A program made the position numbers and the translations under genes. This document shows positions 1-9,474 of a stretch of DNA of 32,191 nt, in pieces. The stretch comes from Alphaproteobacteria bacterium MarineAlpha9_Bin1 (GTDB lineage Bacteria; Pseudomonadota; Alphaproteobacteria; TMED109), in the NCBI GenBank assembly GCA_002937675.1, contig PTKJ01000005.1:1-32191 (forward strand). Reading direction: 5' to 3'. Each line of letters begins with the position of its first letter. Within the stretch, counting starts at the first letter, position 1. The notes beneath the pieces are model-generated. The model saw only the letters and a list, made by a program, of their open reading frames with translations, was not told where the DNA came from and made no database searches.

Positions 1-119
1 AAATTTTAAATATATAATATAAAGTTATATCAATTATTATTAATCATTCTATTGTTTTATTCATTTTGAAGGTATATGTTCTTGAGCAATTACCTGAAAT
101 ATTTGTAGTAAGAGTGGAT

Positions 120-686
120 ATGAAAATTAATGGCAGTTCCATAAGATCGGGAAATATTATTTTACACCAAGGTACTAATTGGCGTGCAATAAAATGTCAG
201 GCTGTAAAACCCGGGAAAGGGGGAGCTTTTAATCAAGTGGAATTACGTAATCTGGAAAATGGCTCAAAATTAAATGAAAGATTTAGGGCAAATGAGGTGG
301 TAGAAAAATTAAGTATAACAACTAAGACTTATCAATTTTTATATGGTTCAGGCAATATTTTAACTTTTATGAATACAGAAACTTATGATCAAATTGAACT
401 TTCGAAAAGCCTGATAGGTGATCAAAAATTCTTTTTACAAGATGGAATGGAGGTAAGTTTAGAGATAGTAGAAGAAAAACCAGTAGGAATATCTTTGCCT
501 GAACAAGTTGTTCAAGAGGTATTGGAGACAGAAGCTGTTGTTAAAGGCCAAACTGCTTCTTCATCCTATAAGCCTGCTATGGTAGATAATGGATTACGTA
601 TAATGGTTCCGTCGCATATTGAGGTAGGAGTAAAAATTATAGTTTCTACTATAGATTGCACATATGTTGGCAAGTATAAATCATAA
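120..686 (+). CDS. efp: Elongation factor P
   Basis: This protein of 188 residues binds the ribosome between the P and E sites and relieves stalling at polyproline stretches. The N-terminal KOW-like domain carries the KPGKGGA loop at residues 30-36, whose tip lysine (K33) matches the lysine modified in other bacteria. The two OB-type domains follow, with FLQDGM, SLPEQV and the conserved VKGQTASSSYKPA segment. The length is normal for the family. An in-frame TTG at 66 would add 18 residues, but alphaproteobacterial EF-P begins with MKINGxSIRxGN, so the ATG at 120 is chosen. The suhB-like gene follows 16 bases after the stop, and this pairing is familiar in Alphaproteobacteria. No modification enzyme (EpmA/EpmB) lies in the window, so modification of K33 is unknown. 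The identification is secure. Confidence 0.96.
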   Translation: MKINGSSIRSGNIILHQGTNWRAIKCQAVKPGKGGAFNQVELRNLENGSKLNERFRANEVVEKLSITTKTYQFLYGSGNILTFMNTETYDQIELSKSLIGDQKFFLQDGMEVSLEIVEEKPVGISLPEQVVQEVLETEAVVKGQTASSSYKPAMVDNGLRIMVPSHIEVGVKIIVSTIDCTYVGKYKS

Positions 687-702
687 GGAGTGAGAAAAAT
701 TA

Positions 703-1488
703 ATGATCAGATATTCTCCAAATATTAGTGTTATGTTTGATGCCTCAAGAAAGGCTTCAAAGCATATACTTAGAGATTTTGGGGAGTTGGAGCATCTACA
801 AGTATCAGTTAAAGGTCAAAATGATTTTGTTACAAATGTTGATCTTAAAGTCCAAGAAATAATTCACAGAGAATTATCAAAAGCTAGACCGGGTTTTGGA
901 TTTATCATGGAGGAAGGTCAATCTGAGAAAATAGATTCAGAAAACGTATGGATAATAGATCCAATAGATGGAACAATAAATTTGATGCATGGACTTCCAT
1001 TCTTTGCTATCTCTATAGCTTTGAGATCTAATAACAAAATAATTGCAGGAGTAGTATATAACCCTATTCAAAATGAATTTTACTGGGCTGAAGATGGAAT
1101 GGGTGCATATTTAAATAATAAAAGGTTAAGAGTTTCTGCTAGAAAAAATCTCGATGAGTCTTTAATGTCATTGGGCCTGCCTGCCTTAGGAAGAAAAGAT
1201 CAAGAAAAACGTTTAAAAATGCAAACTTTGATAATGAATAAAGTAGCGGGGCTTCGAAGTTTTGGTGCTGCCTCTCTTGCTTTGGCATTAGTAGCCGGTG
1301 GAAAATTGGACGGATTTTGGGAGTTGGGCTTAAGTATTTGGGATATTGCTGCAGGGGTCATCCTTGTACGTGAAGCAGGGGGGCTAATACTCGGAATAAA
1401 AAAAAATGAAGATCCTTTAGCAACCGGAAATATTATAGCTGGAAACCCAAACATAGTTTATGAACTTCAAAAAGTATTAGCCACTTAA
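703..1488 (+). CDS. suhB: Inositol-1-monophosphatase family protein (SuhB-like)
   Basis: A 261-residue metal-dependent phosphatase of the IMPase family that hydrolyses inositol monophosphate or related sugar or nucleotide phosphates in the cytoplasm. The metal-binding motifs are visible in order: EEG near residue 70, the DPIDGT signature around residues 86-91 and the C-terminal WDIAAG motif near residue 212. The length is typical. The ribosome-binding sequence AAGGAG overlaps the efp stop codon, 12 bases before the ATG, so the gene is probably co-transcribed with efp. The exact physiological substrate cannot be read from sequence; in bacteria SuhB also has a role in rRNA transcription. Confidence 0.92.
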   Translation: MIRYSPNISVMFDASRKASKHILRDFGELEHLQVSVKGQNDFVTNVDLKVQEIIHRELSKARPGFGFIMEEGQSEKIDSENVWIIDPIDGTINLMHGLPFFAISIALRSNNKIIAGVVYNPIQNEFYWAEDGMGAYLNNKRLRVSARKNLDESLMSLGLPALGRKDQEKRLKMQTLIMNKVAGLRSFGAASLALALVAGGKLDGFWELGLSIWDIAAGVILVREAGGLILGIKKNEDPLATGNIIAGNPNIVYELQKVLAT

Positions 1489-1582
1489 TACCACATTATG
1501 TATATTTTGTAATGGGTAAGTAATAAATTTTGTTTAGAAATTTTAATATTAATAAGTTTAATTTAAGTTTTTTGGAAAAAAA

Positions 1583-2764
1583 GTGAATAGTCCGATAAGA
1601 TTTATTCAGAGAATGGTAGTTTTTATAGTAGTTACCTCTCTGATAGGAGCTTTTTTGGTGCATTCTTTACTGGATGCCTTTTACACAAACCCAATGCTTA
1701 ACGGGTTAATAATCTTCGTTTTATTCTTCGGTATTGTCGTTATTTTTCGTCAAGTTTTTACATTAAAACCTGAAATATCTTGGGTTGAATCATATAAAAG
1801 AAGTCAAACTAAAGGGCTCACTTCTTCAGTTAATAATCATAAATTGGTATTACTGGCTCCTATGTCTAGTATGTTAGAAGAGCATAAGGGGCGACCTGCA
1901 ATGTCTTCGATAGCAATGCGTTCCTTATTAGATAGTCTAAATCTCAGATTAGATGAAAGTAGAGAGATTTCTAGATATATGATAAGTCTTTTGGTTTTTT
2001 TGGGATTATTAGGAACATTTTGGGGATTATTAATTACGATAGGTTCTGTAGGCTCTGTAATAAGTTCTTTAGGTATTAATGATGATGATGCAACAACCAT
2101 GTTTCTTACACTCAAGGAAGGATTAAAGGAGCCTCTAAATGGAATGGGCACTGCATTTTCATCTTCTTTATTTGGTTTATCAGGTTCACTAATTCTAGGA
2201 TTTTTAGACTTGCAGGCTTCTCAAGCTCAAAACCAATTTTATAACGATGTAGAAGAATGGTTGTCTTCTATGAGTTTAATTTCAACTTCTCGTGCTTCTA
2301 CATCAAAATTATTAGCAAGTGAAGAAGAAGGTGTTCCAGTCTATGTACAGGCTCTTCTTGAACAGACAGCGGAAAGTGTGGATGCTCTTCAACGGACTCT
2401 GGGAAGAGGAGAAGATGAAAGGAAACAATTTGCTGACAACTTTGCTAATCTTGCAGAGAAAATGGGTGCAGTTGCGGACCAAATAAAAAATAATCAGAAG
2501 TTACTAAGTAATTTTTCTGGTGGAATTGATGATGCCACTAAAGATCATATTAGAAATCTAGATGTTTCAATGGGAAGATTAATAGAGGAAAGTAGCCAAG
2601 GAAATAAACAGCTTATATACGAACTCAGATCTGAAATAAAAATTTTAGCTAAAACTGTGGCAATGGCATTAGATACTAGTGTCTCCGGCAAAAAACTTTC
2701 TACTTCTACGAAGATTAGCGAAGAAAAAACAAGAAGCAAGCCTATTTCAGCAAAGAAGGAGTAA
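1583..2764 (+). CDS. MotA/TolQ/ExbB-type proton channel family protein
   Basis: A 393-residue inner-membrane protein beginning with GTG. Two hydrophobic segments lie at about residues 10-30 and 38-58. After a cytoplasmic stretch come two more segments at about 130-158 (LVFLGLLGTFWGLL) and 190-208 (GTAFSSSLFGLSGSLILG), the arrangement of the MotA/TolQ/ExbB channel family. The C-terminal third is polar and probably helical, ending in a Lys-rich tail. The next gene, 6 bases downstream, encodes the matching MotB/OmpA-type partner. Together they probably form a proton-driven complex acting on the cell envelope. Pairs like this are common in Alphaproteobacteria and are often labelled as flagellar, but no flagellar gene is present here. 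The role is inferred. Confidence 0.82.
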   Translation: MNSPIRFIQRMVVFIVVTSLIGAFLVHSLLDAFYTNPMLNGLIIFVLFFGIVVIFRQVFTLKPEISWVESYKRSQTKGLTSSVNNHKLVLLAPMSSMLEEHKGRPAMSSIAMRSLLDSLNLRLDESREISRYMISLLVFLGLLGTFWGLLITIGSVGSVISSLGINDDDATTMFLTLKEGLKEPLNGMGTAFSSSLFGLSGSLILGFLDLQASQAQNQFYNDVEEWLSSMSLISTSRASTSKLLASEEEGVPVYVQALLEQTAESVDALQRTLGRGEDERKQFADNFANLAEKMGAVADQIKNNQKLLSNFSGGIDDATKDHIRNLDVSMGRLIEESSQGNKQLIYELRSEIKILAKTVAMALDTSVSGKKLSTSTKISEEKTRSKPISAKKE

Positions 2765-2770
2765 TTTTTT

Positions 2771-3883
2771 TTGATTCGTAGCAAGAATAGGCATACAGCT
2801 GATATCTGGCCTGGGTTTGTTGATGCTATTGCTACACTTTTGTTAGTTTTAGTATTTCTCTTAGGACTATTTTTCATTTCTGAGTCAGTTTTGTCTAGAT
2901 TACTATCTAATAAAGAAGATGTTATGCAAGGTCTTAATTCTCAGATAAAACAATTATCTGAATTGTTATCGCTAGAACGAAGAGAGAATAGAGATTTATC
3001 GGATACTATATCTCAACTGAATAGACAAATTAATCAAGCAGACGCTAATACTGATTTTTTAACCTTAGAAAATACTGAATTAAAAAATAAAAATGAAGAA
3101 TTTATTGTTCTTTTGAAAAATATAGAAAAAAAATCTTCAGAATTGGATTATAAGAATAAAGATTTGAGAAGTTCCTTTGAAGAATTATTGGCGACATTTA
3201 ATGCAACTAAAGTTAAATTAGTCGACGCTGAAGAAGAAATAACATTGTCAGAAGCTGCGAAGAAACAAGTCGTAATATTAAACGCTCAAATTGCTAGTTT
3301 AAGAAATCAATTAGCTAGTATTCAGAAAATATTAGATGATACAGAGGAAAAAATTAAGGAAAAAAATATTAAAATAGTGGACTTAGGAAAAAAGTTAAAT
3401 ACTGCATTAGTTTTGAAAGTAGGAGAGCTCAATCAATATAAATCAGAGTTTTTTGGCCGATTGCGAAGTATTTTAGGAGATAGAAAGGATATAGAAATAG
3501 TAGGTGACAGATTTATATTCCAATCAGAGGTTTTATTTGATTCAGGATCTGCTGATCTAGGAAAGGAAGGTTTAGATCAACTTTCACAATTATCACAAAT
3601 TTTATTGGATATAACGAAAAAGATTCCCGATGATATTCCTTGGGTGATACAGATACAAGGGCATACAGATCCAAGACCAATTAGTACATTTCATTATCCC
3701 TCTAATTGGGAGTTGAGTACAGCCAGAGCAATATCTGTCGCAAAAGTTTTTATGATGTCAGGATTGTCCTCAGAAAAAATTTCGGTGGCAGGTTTTGCCG
3801 AATTTCAACCATTAACGAAGGGCGTGGATGAATCTTCATATAGAAGGAATAGACGCATAGAAATTAAACTAACTCAGCCATAA
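2771..3883 (+). CDS. MotB/OmpA-type peptidoglycan-binding protein
   Basis: A 370-residue protein with a TTG start 6 bases after the upstream channel gene. Residues 12-37 form one transmembrane helix (WPGFVDAIATLLLVLVFLL) containing Asp18, the position of the proton-carrying aspartate in MotB/ExbD proteins. Residues 45-215 are a long heptad-like coiled coil. The C-terminal OmpA-like domain (about 235-370) shows the VLFDSGSADL start, QGHTDPRPI and the RNRRIEI peptidoglycan-binding signature. The combination indicates a stator-like partner of the preceding channel that spans the periplasm to the cell wall. What work it drives is not known. Confidence 0.85.
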   Translation: MIRSKNRHTADIWPGFVDAIATLLLVLVFLLGLFFISESVLSRLLSNKEDVMQGLNSQIKQLSELLSLERRENRDLSDTISQLNRQINQADANTDFLTLENTELKNKNEEFIVLLKNIEKKSSELDYKNKDLRSSFEELLATFNATKVKLVDAEEEITLSEAAKKQVVILNAQIASLRNQLASIQKILDDTEEKIKEKNIKIVDLGKKLNTALVLKVGELNQYKSEFFGRLRSILGDRKDIEIVGDRFIFQSEVLFDSGSADLGKEGLDQLSQLSQILLDITKKIPDDIPWVIQIQGHTDPRPISTFHYPSNWELSTARAISVAKVFMMSGLSSEKISVAGFAEFQPLTKGVDESSYRRNRRIEIKLTQP

Positions 3884-3901
3884 ATGATTAATTTAATCTT
3901 T

Positions 3902-5041
3902 TTAAAGATGAAGGGTATCTGGGTATATGGATTCGTTTTCTAAATAAGTTGGCCATTTTTTTCCTGTAACCAGGCACTCAATGATTTTTGAAATTGCCGG
4001 TGATGTCATTATCCCATAACCGCCTTGTCCAATTAACCAGAAAAAACCTTTTTGAATAGGATCTTCAAATACGGCAGGGGACCTATTCGGAAGAAAAGAT
4101 CTTAATCCGGCCCACTTATGATCAATAGTATTTATTTTAAATTCTGTTGCATTTTCAATTCTATCTACAGTTAAAGCTATATCAATCTCCTCAGGTTGTG
4201 CGTCACAAGGAGGACTATCAGTTTCGTCTGCAGGTGAAGCAAGAATTTTTCCTGCCTCGGGTTTAAAATAAAACTTGTCTTCTATATCAATAACTACGGG
4301 CCAATCATAAGTACGTATATCTTTTGTGTGTTTAAATATTATAACGGTTCTTCTTTTAGGAGTTAGACCCAAAGTGTTACAGCTTGCAATTTTTCCTATT
4401 TCGTCGCCCCAAGCGCCTGCAGCATTAATTATATAACTTGCTGAATAACTTCCCTCTCTGGTTATAATTTTCCATTTATTATTATTTTTTTCAATATTAG
4501 TGACTTCTGCATTTAAAACAATTTTTCCTTCATTATTTTTAAACCCCTTCAGGAACCCTTGATGAATTAGATCAACATCTATTGTCTTACCATCTGGTTC
4601 AATTAAAGCACGGTGAATATATTCTTTTTTTATAACTGGAACTATACCTAATGCCTCTGATTGTGAAATTTCAAAAACATTTGTTTTGTTGGATTTGGCA
4701 TATGCTAATTCTCTTTCTATAGCATAATTTTGATCTTTATTAGAAATAAATAATGATCCCCCTGAATCTTGCATTAGTTTATTATTTCCAAAGCATTCTG
4801 GAGGGCTTTCTAAAAAATTACGACTAGCTCTGGTTATGGCTCTTATTTTTGCGTTCCCATAATTTTCTGTAAAAAAGGCAGCCGATCTTCCTGTAGTGTG
4901 ATAACCAGGAACAGATTCTTTTTCAAGTATTATTACTTTTCCATGTTTTGAAAGCCTATAGGCTGCAGATGAGCCTGCAATGCCAGCACCTACTACTAAA
5001 AAATCAGCTTTGGTTATTTGTTCAGATTTCTTGAAGTTCAT
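3902..5041 (-). CDS. FAD-dependent oxidoreductase, D-arginine dehydrogenase (DauA)-like
   Basis: A 379-residue DAO-family flavoprotein. The N-terminal dinucleotide fold has VVGAGIAGSSAAYRL at about residues 16-30, followed by PGYHTTGRSAA and, near the C-terminus, WAGLRSF and the flavin-binding GQGGYGI. The layout closely follows Pseudomonas D-arginine dehydrogenase, including PKRR and the FYFKPEAG tyrosine. From memory of that enzyme, T50 and Y53 align with T58 and Y61 here, but active-site H48 aligns with Phe56, so the substrate range may differ. The start is 2 bases past the RND pump stop, so it is probably the last gene of the efflux operon. It most likely oxidises a D-amino acid or other amine in the cytoplasm. 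Confidence 0.8.
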   Translation of the reverse strand: MNFKKSEQITKADFLVVGAGIAGSSAAYRLSKHGKVIILEKESVPGYHTTGRSAAFFTENYGNAKIRAITRASRNFLESPPECFGNNKLMQDSGGSLFISNKDQNYAIERELAYAKSNKTNVFEISQSEALGIVPVIKKEYIHRALIEPDGKTIDVDLIHQGFLKGFKNNEGKIVLNAEVTNIEKNNNKWKIITREGSYSASYIINAAGAWGDEIGKIASCNTLGLTPKRRTVIIFKHTKDIRTYDWPVVIDIEDKFYFKPEAGKILASPADETDSPPCDAQPEEIDIALTVDRIENATEFKINTIDHKWAGLRSFLPNRSPAVFEDPIQKGFFWLIGQGGYGIMTSPAISKIIECLVTGKKWPTYLENESIYPDTLHL

Positions 5042-5043
5042 TA

Positions 5044-8000
5044 TTATTCTGCTATTTGCGGAGATTGGTTTTCATCGTATTCGTTTTCCAATCCTCTTAG
5101 TCTATCTGCCACATGACTAGAGGGTTTTGTAAATCTAGCAAGCAAGTTATATAATGCAGGGACTAGCAAAAGACTTAGAATAGTGGAAAAAGTTACACCC
5201 CCAACTATCACCCATCCTATTGAAGCTCTGCTTTCTGCTCCTGCTCCTGTTGCTAAAGCAAGTGGCATTGCCCCTAGAACTGTAGCAATAGTTGTCATGA
5301 GTATTGGTCTTAATCTAGCTAGCGAGGATTCTTTTACTGCGTCCTTGATTGATCGTCCTTGTTCGCGGAGTTGATTTGCAAACTCTACGATAAGTATAGC
5401 ATTTTTTGCTACCAAGCCTATTAACATTACAAGACCTATTTGGCTATAGACGTTTAGTGTAATACCAGTAAAGTACAAAGTAGCTAATGCCCCTGTTAAA
5501 GCGAGGGGTACAGAAAGTAAAATAATAAAAGGATGAATAAAACTTTCAAATTGTGCAGCAAGGACAAGAAAAACAATTATTAGTGCTAATGCAAAAGTTA
5601 GGGCTAAAGAACTTGAAGAGTCTCTGAATTCTCGAGATTGACCAGCATATGATATTCTTGCTTCAGGAGGCAGCGAAGTTCGTGCAAGGTTATCAAGGTA
5701 ATCTAAAGCCTGCCCTAAACTATAACCTGGACCTAAAGATGCAGAAATAGTCACTGAACGCATTCTGTCAAATCTATTTAATTCTTTAGGAGCAGCTGTC
5801 TCTCTGGTAGTGATAAGGTTATTTAGAGGGATTAATTTATCCTTGGTATTACGGACATATATATTTTTTAGATCGTTAGGAGTAATCCGGTCCTGTTTTC
5901 TAGCCTGTAAGACTACATTATATTGTACTCCTCTATCATTAAATGTAGTAACGAAACGTGATCCCAACATAGTTTCTAGTGTCCTTCCTATATTAGAAAT
6001 AGAAACTTCCATACTTGCGGATCTATCTCTGTCGATATCTACTTTTAATTCAGGCTTAGTCTCCTTATAATCAGCGTCTATGCTGAGAAGTTGAGGATTT
6101 TCATCTCTCGCTTTTTCTATAATAATTTTACTCCAGTCTTTTAAGGTATCATAGCTTGGTCCTCCGATTACAAATTGAACTGGAGATTTTCTACCAGGTT
6201 GATTCAAGCTAGGAGGGTTTATCGCGAAAACATTTGCTCCTGGAATTGCAAGTAATTTAGGAAAAAATTCTTTTACAATGGCTTGTTGACTTCTAAGACG
6301 TTCCTTCCAAGGTTTAAGTACTACGAAAGCAATGGCAAAATTTACAGGACTAGGTCTACTCAATCCAGGAGCTAAAACGGCAAACAGTGTATCTATTTCA
6401 TTTGATCCAGAAGGTCCTATAGTTGATAATGTGTCTTCAACTTCAAGTAAATAATCTCTAGTATAGTTCAAGGTGGCACCCTCAGGAGCCATTAAAACTA
6501 CAAGAAATACACCTCTATCCTCTGTAGGAGCGAACTCCTTAGGAATTTTTTCATAAAAATTATATGCAATAGCTGAAAATGCTATGGCTACTGAAAAAAC
6601 TATAATTGGAAAACTAAGTGATTTATTAAGTAACCACTCGTATCCAATATTAATGCCGGTAAATATTTTTTCTGAAAATCTAAAAATCAAATTATTTGAT
6701 TTTTTTTCCTTAAGAATTCTTGAACACAGCATGGGAGTTAAAGTTAGAGCTACTATACTTGAAAAAAATACTGCCCCTGCAATAGATATTCCGAACTCAC
6801 TAAATAACCTTCCTGTGTTTCCTCCCATCATAGAAATTGGAATGAATACTGCGATCAGCGATAAGGTAGTAGCAATTACAGCAAATCCTATTTGACGAGT
6901 TCCTCTATATGCGGCTAATAAAACAGGCTCTTTGTTTTCGATCCTTCTGTGAATATTTTCAAGAACTATTATTGAATCATCCACTACTAGTCCTACAGCA
7001 AGTACATATGCTAAAAGTGTTAAGACATTTATGGAAAAACCAAAAATATTAAGTATTATAAATGATGATATAAGAGAGACTGGTATTGCAATAGCAGGAA
7101 TAAGTGTAGCCCACAGAGATCTCAAAAATATAAAAATTACTGCTATTACAAGGCACATTGCAATACTTAAAGCTTTAAAAACTTCTTTTATTGAAGCATC
7201 AACAAATCTAGATTTATCGTATGCTATAAAAAGTTCTATTTGTTTTGGTAGATTGTTTTTTACATCTTCCAATTTAGCTCTTATCCCATTAGAAATTTCT
7301 AATTCGTTTGCTTTTGATTGTTTTATTACACCTAAACCTATTGCAGGTTCTCCATTAGCCCTAACTTCATACCTTTCTTCTTCAGTACCTAATTTTACTT
7401 CGGCTATATCACTTAGTCTGATCAGATAGTCTGATTTTTGATCAATAACTATTCTTCTAAATTGTTTTTCTGTTACTAAACCGGAATCAGTTCTGACTGC
7501 AAATTCTCTTCTATCAGACTCCACTCGCCCAGATGGTAGTTCAAGGTTTTGTTTTTTTAGTGCATCTTCTACATCACTTACAGTAATTCCTAGAGCAGCC
7601 ATAGATCTCCTGTCTAGCCATATTCTCATAGCTGGCTTTCTTTCACCACCGATCATAACTTTTGCCACTCCGGGAACTACTGAAAAAATATCTACCAAAT
7701 ATCTGTCAGCATAATCACTAAGTTGTATAGCGTTCCATTCTTTGCTTCTCATTCCTATCCATATAAAGGGACTTGCATCAGCTTCTGTTTTCATTACTAT
7801 GGGAGTTTCTGTATCTAATGGAAGATTTCCAATATTTGCAGAAACTTTGTCTCTAACGTCGCTTGCCGCATCATCTATATTCCTAGAAACTACAAATTCA
7901 ATAGTTACTTCAGACCTTTCTTCTCTGCTTTTGGATGTAATTTGTTTGACGCCCTCGATGCCGCTGACTGATTCTTCTATAATTTGTGTCACTTGACTTT

Positions 8001-8211
8001 CTATGATTGTTGCAGGAGCGCCTTTATAAAGAGTTATAATAGAAACAATAGGTGCATCAATATCCGGATATTCTCTTATAGCCAAATCTTTCATTGAAGC
8101 TAGACCAAATATTACTAATATTAAACTTATGACAGCAGCAAATACAGGTCTTTTGATGGAAATATCTGACAGTATAAGTGTTTTTTTATTTAATTGTTTT
8201 TTCTCTGTCAT
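5044..8211 (-). CDS. RND efflux transporter permease subunit (HAE1 family)
   Basis: A 1055-residue inner-membrane pump of the AcrB/MexB/MdtB type that exports hydrophobic or amphiphilic compounds by proton antiport as part of a tripartite complex. After a short cytoplasmic tail, the first helix (about 16-40) leads into a large periplasmic loop. A block of helices near 335-500 carries the VGLVVDDSIIVLENI motif with the paired aspartates of the proton relay. A second periplasmic loop and a second helix block (about 870-1030) follow. The length is standard and no disruption is seen. The adaptor gene lies 33 bases upstream in the same operon. No TolC-type outer-membrane gene is nearby, so a channel encoded elsewhere is probably used. 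Confidence 0.95.
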   Translation of the reverse strand: MTEKKQLNKKTLILSDISIKRPVFAAVISLILVIFGLASMKDLAIREYPDIDAPIVSIITLYKGAPATIIESQVTQIIEESVSGIEGVKQITSKSREERSEVTIEFVVSRNIDDAASDVRDKVSANIGNLPLDTETPIVMKTEADASPFIWIGMRSKEWNAIQLSDYADRYLVDIFSVVPGVAKVMIGGERKPAMRIWLDRRSMAALGITVSDVEDALKKQNLELPSGRVESDRREFAVRTDSGLVTEKQFRRIVIDQKSDYLIRLSDIAEVKLGTEEERYEVRANGEPAIGLGVIKQSKANELEISNGIRAKLEDVKNNLPKQIELFIAYDKSRFVDASIKEVFKALSIAMCLVIAVIFIFLRSLWATLIPAIAIPVSLISSFIILNIFGFSINVLTLLAYVLAVGLVVDDSIIVLENIHRRIENKEPVLLAAYRGTRQIGFAVIATTLSLIAVFIPISMMGGNTGRLFSEFGISIAGAVFFSSIVALTLTPMLCSRILKEKKSNNLIFRFSEKIFTGINIGYEWLLNKSLSFPIIVFSVAIAFSAIAYNFYEKIPKEFAPTEDRGVFLVVLMAPEGATLNYTRDYLLEVEDTLSTIGPSGSNEIDTLFAVLAPGLSRPSPVNFAIAFVVLKPWKERLRSQQAIVKEFFPKLLAIPGANVFAINPPSLNQPGRKSPVQFVIGGPSYDTLKDWSKIIIEKARDENPQLLSIDADYKETKPELKVDIDRDRSASMEVSISNIGRTLETMLGSRFVTTFNDRGVQYNVVLQARKQDRITPNDLKNIYVRNTKDKLIPLNNLITTRETAAPKELNRFDRMRSVTISASLGPGYSLGQALDYLDNLARTSLPPEARISYAGQSREFRDSSSSLALTFALALIIVFLVLAAQFESFIHPFIILLSVPLALTGALATLYFTGITLNVYSQIGLVMLIGLVAKNAILIVEFANQLREQGRSIKDAVKESSLARLRPILMTTIATVLGAMPLALATGAGAESRASIGWVIVGGVTFSTILSLLLVPALYNLLARFTKPSSHVADRLRGLENEYDENQSPQIAE

Positions 8212-8244
8212 ATTGAGTACCTAAAAATATATGCAATTCATTGT

Positions 8245-9324
8245 CTATTGATCCACTGCGTTTCTAATGGTTACTTTAGTTCCATCTCTAACTTTTTGGA
8301 TTCCTCCAACTATTACGATAGATGTTTCTTCTAATCCGCTTGTAACTTCTACTTCTCCAAAGAACCTTTCTCCTAATTTTACTGATCTTGCTTTAGCTCT
8401 ACCCTCTTCTATTGTATAGACTGTTCTTTGAGTGCCATCCGCAATTACAGCTTCTTCAGGAATAATTATAGCTTCTTTCCGATTAAAAATTGGAAGTTTT
8501 ACAATCATAAACATTCCTGGCTTAAGTCTGCTATCCAGGTTTTTTATTTGTGCTCTTACGGTAATAGATCTAGATTCTTTATTAACTCTGCTATTTATAG
8601 ACTTTATTTTTCCAGTAAACAATTCTTCACCCCAGGCTCTGGTGTATGTACTGACTTTGGTTCCTATCTTCAAGGTGGAAATGGCTGACTCTGGAACCTC
8701 AAAGTCTAATTCTATGGGGTTTGTAGCGTCTAGTGTAGTAGCAATTTCCCCCGGCTCTAAATATTCACCAATACTTATATTATTTAGGCCAATCATCCCT
8801 GCAAAAGGTGCTTTAATTACTTTTTTATTTAGCTTAGCCTTAGCTATTGTTAGTTCTGCTATTGCTTCACTGACATCAGTTGCAAGCTGGTCTACTTTTG
8901 TTTTTGCAATATTATTTGTTTTTGAAAGTTTTTCAGCACTAGCCAATAATCTTTTTCTTCTTTCTAGTAATGCACTCCATCGTTCAACTTCTGCTTGTTC
9001 AATTTTAGAATCTAGAACAAGCAAAATTTCATTTTTTTCAACCGTTTCACCTTCAACAAATTTTATATTCTTAATTATTCCACTTACTTCGGTGGTAATG
9101 TCAATTGCATCTGAAGCTTTCAGATTTCCTACTACTTCTATTTTTACCACAACTTTATCTATTCTAACTGACTTTGCATCAACGGCAGTAGGTGGACGTT
9201 CAGCTTTTTTGTTATTTTGGTTGGCATTACTTTGTCCTAAAAGAGAGTCCCAATTATCCCAAATATACCAAGAAGTTAGTCCAATAAATGCAACTATTAC
9301 AATTTGTACTAAAGTAGATCTCAA
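8245..9324 (-). CDS. RND efflux periplasmic adaptor (membrane fusion protein)
   Basis: A 359-residue HlyD/MdtA-type adaptor linking the RND pump to an outer-membrane channel. An N-terminal signal anchor at residues 5-22 is followed by a lipoyl/barrel-sandwich half (GNLKASDAIDITTEVSGII), an alpha-helical hairpin (about 105-160) and the second half (KVIKAPFAGMIGLNNISIGEYLEPG). The beta-barrel region (RLKPGMF) and the membrane-proximal domain come last. The start is a TTG at 9324, supported by GGGAG about 8 bases upstream. It is the first gene of the operon that continues with the pump and the DauA-like flavoprotein. A divergent intergenic region of 150 bases separates it from xseB. Confidence 0.93.
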   Translation of the reverse strand: MRSTLVQIVIVAFIGLTSWYIWDNWDSLLGQSNANQNNKKAERPPTAVDAKSVRIDKVVVKIEVVGNLKASDAIDITTEVSGIIKNIKFVEGETVEKNEILLVLDSKIEQAEVERWSALLERRKRLLASAEKLSKTNNIAKTKVDQLATDVSEAIAELTIAKAKLNKKVIKAPFAGMIGLNNISIGEYLEPGEIATTLDATNPIELDFEVPESAISTLKIGTKVSTYTRAWGEELFTGKIKSINSRVNKESRSITVRAQIKNLDSRLKPGMFMIVKLPIFNRKEAIIIPEEAVIADGTQRTVYTIEEGRAKARSVKLGERFFGEVEVTSGLEETSIVIVGGIQKVRDGTKVTIRNAVDQ

Positions 9325-9474
9325 AATTGTACTCCCTTAATAAACAAAAACTGTCTAGGTAATGTTTGATTTAGACTTTAAGATGGTGATACTCCTATAT
9401 AATTTAATTTTTTTCAAGCAGTTGTGATACAATTTAGTTATTAATATTTAAATATTAGGAGATGTATTTATAAA

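Noticed and set aside
66-119. A TTG start giving elongation factor P 18 extra residues.
   Set aside because: The family begins at the MKINGSSIRSGN segment encoded from 120. The upstream codons show no conserved sequence.
3880-3912. A possible terminator between the OmpA-type gene and the DauA-like gene (GATTAA/TTAATC and a T run).
   Set aside because: The stem is only about four A/T-rich pairs with an awkward loop. It is not convincing as an intrinsic terminator.
8432-9340. A long open frame on the plus strand opposite the adaptor gene.
   Set aside because: It is antisense to a clear membrane fusion protein, and its translation is a low-complexity Ser/Ile/Leu-rich shadow.
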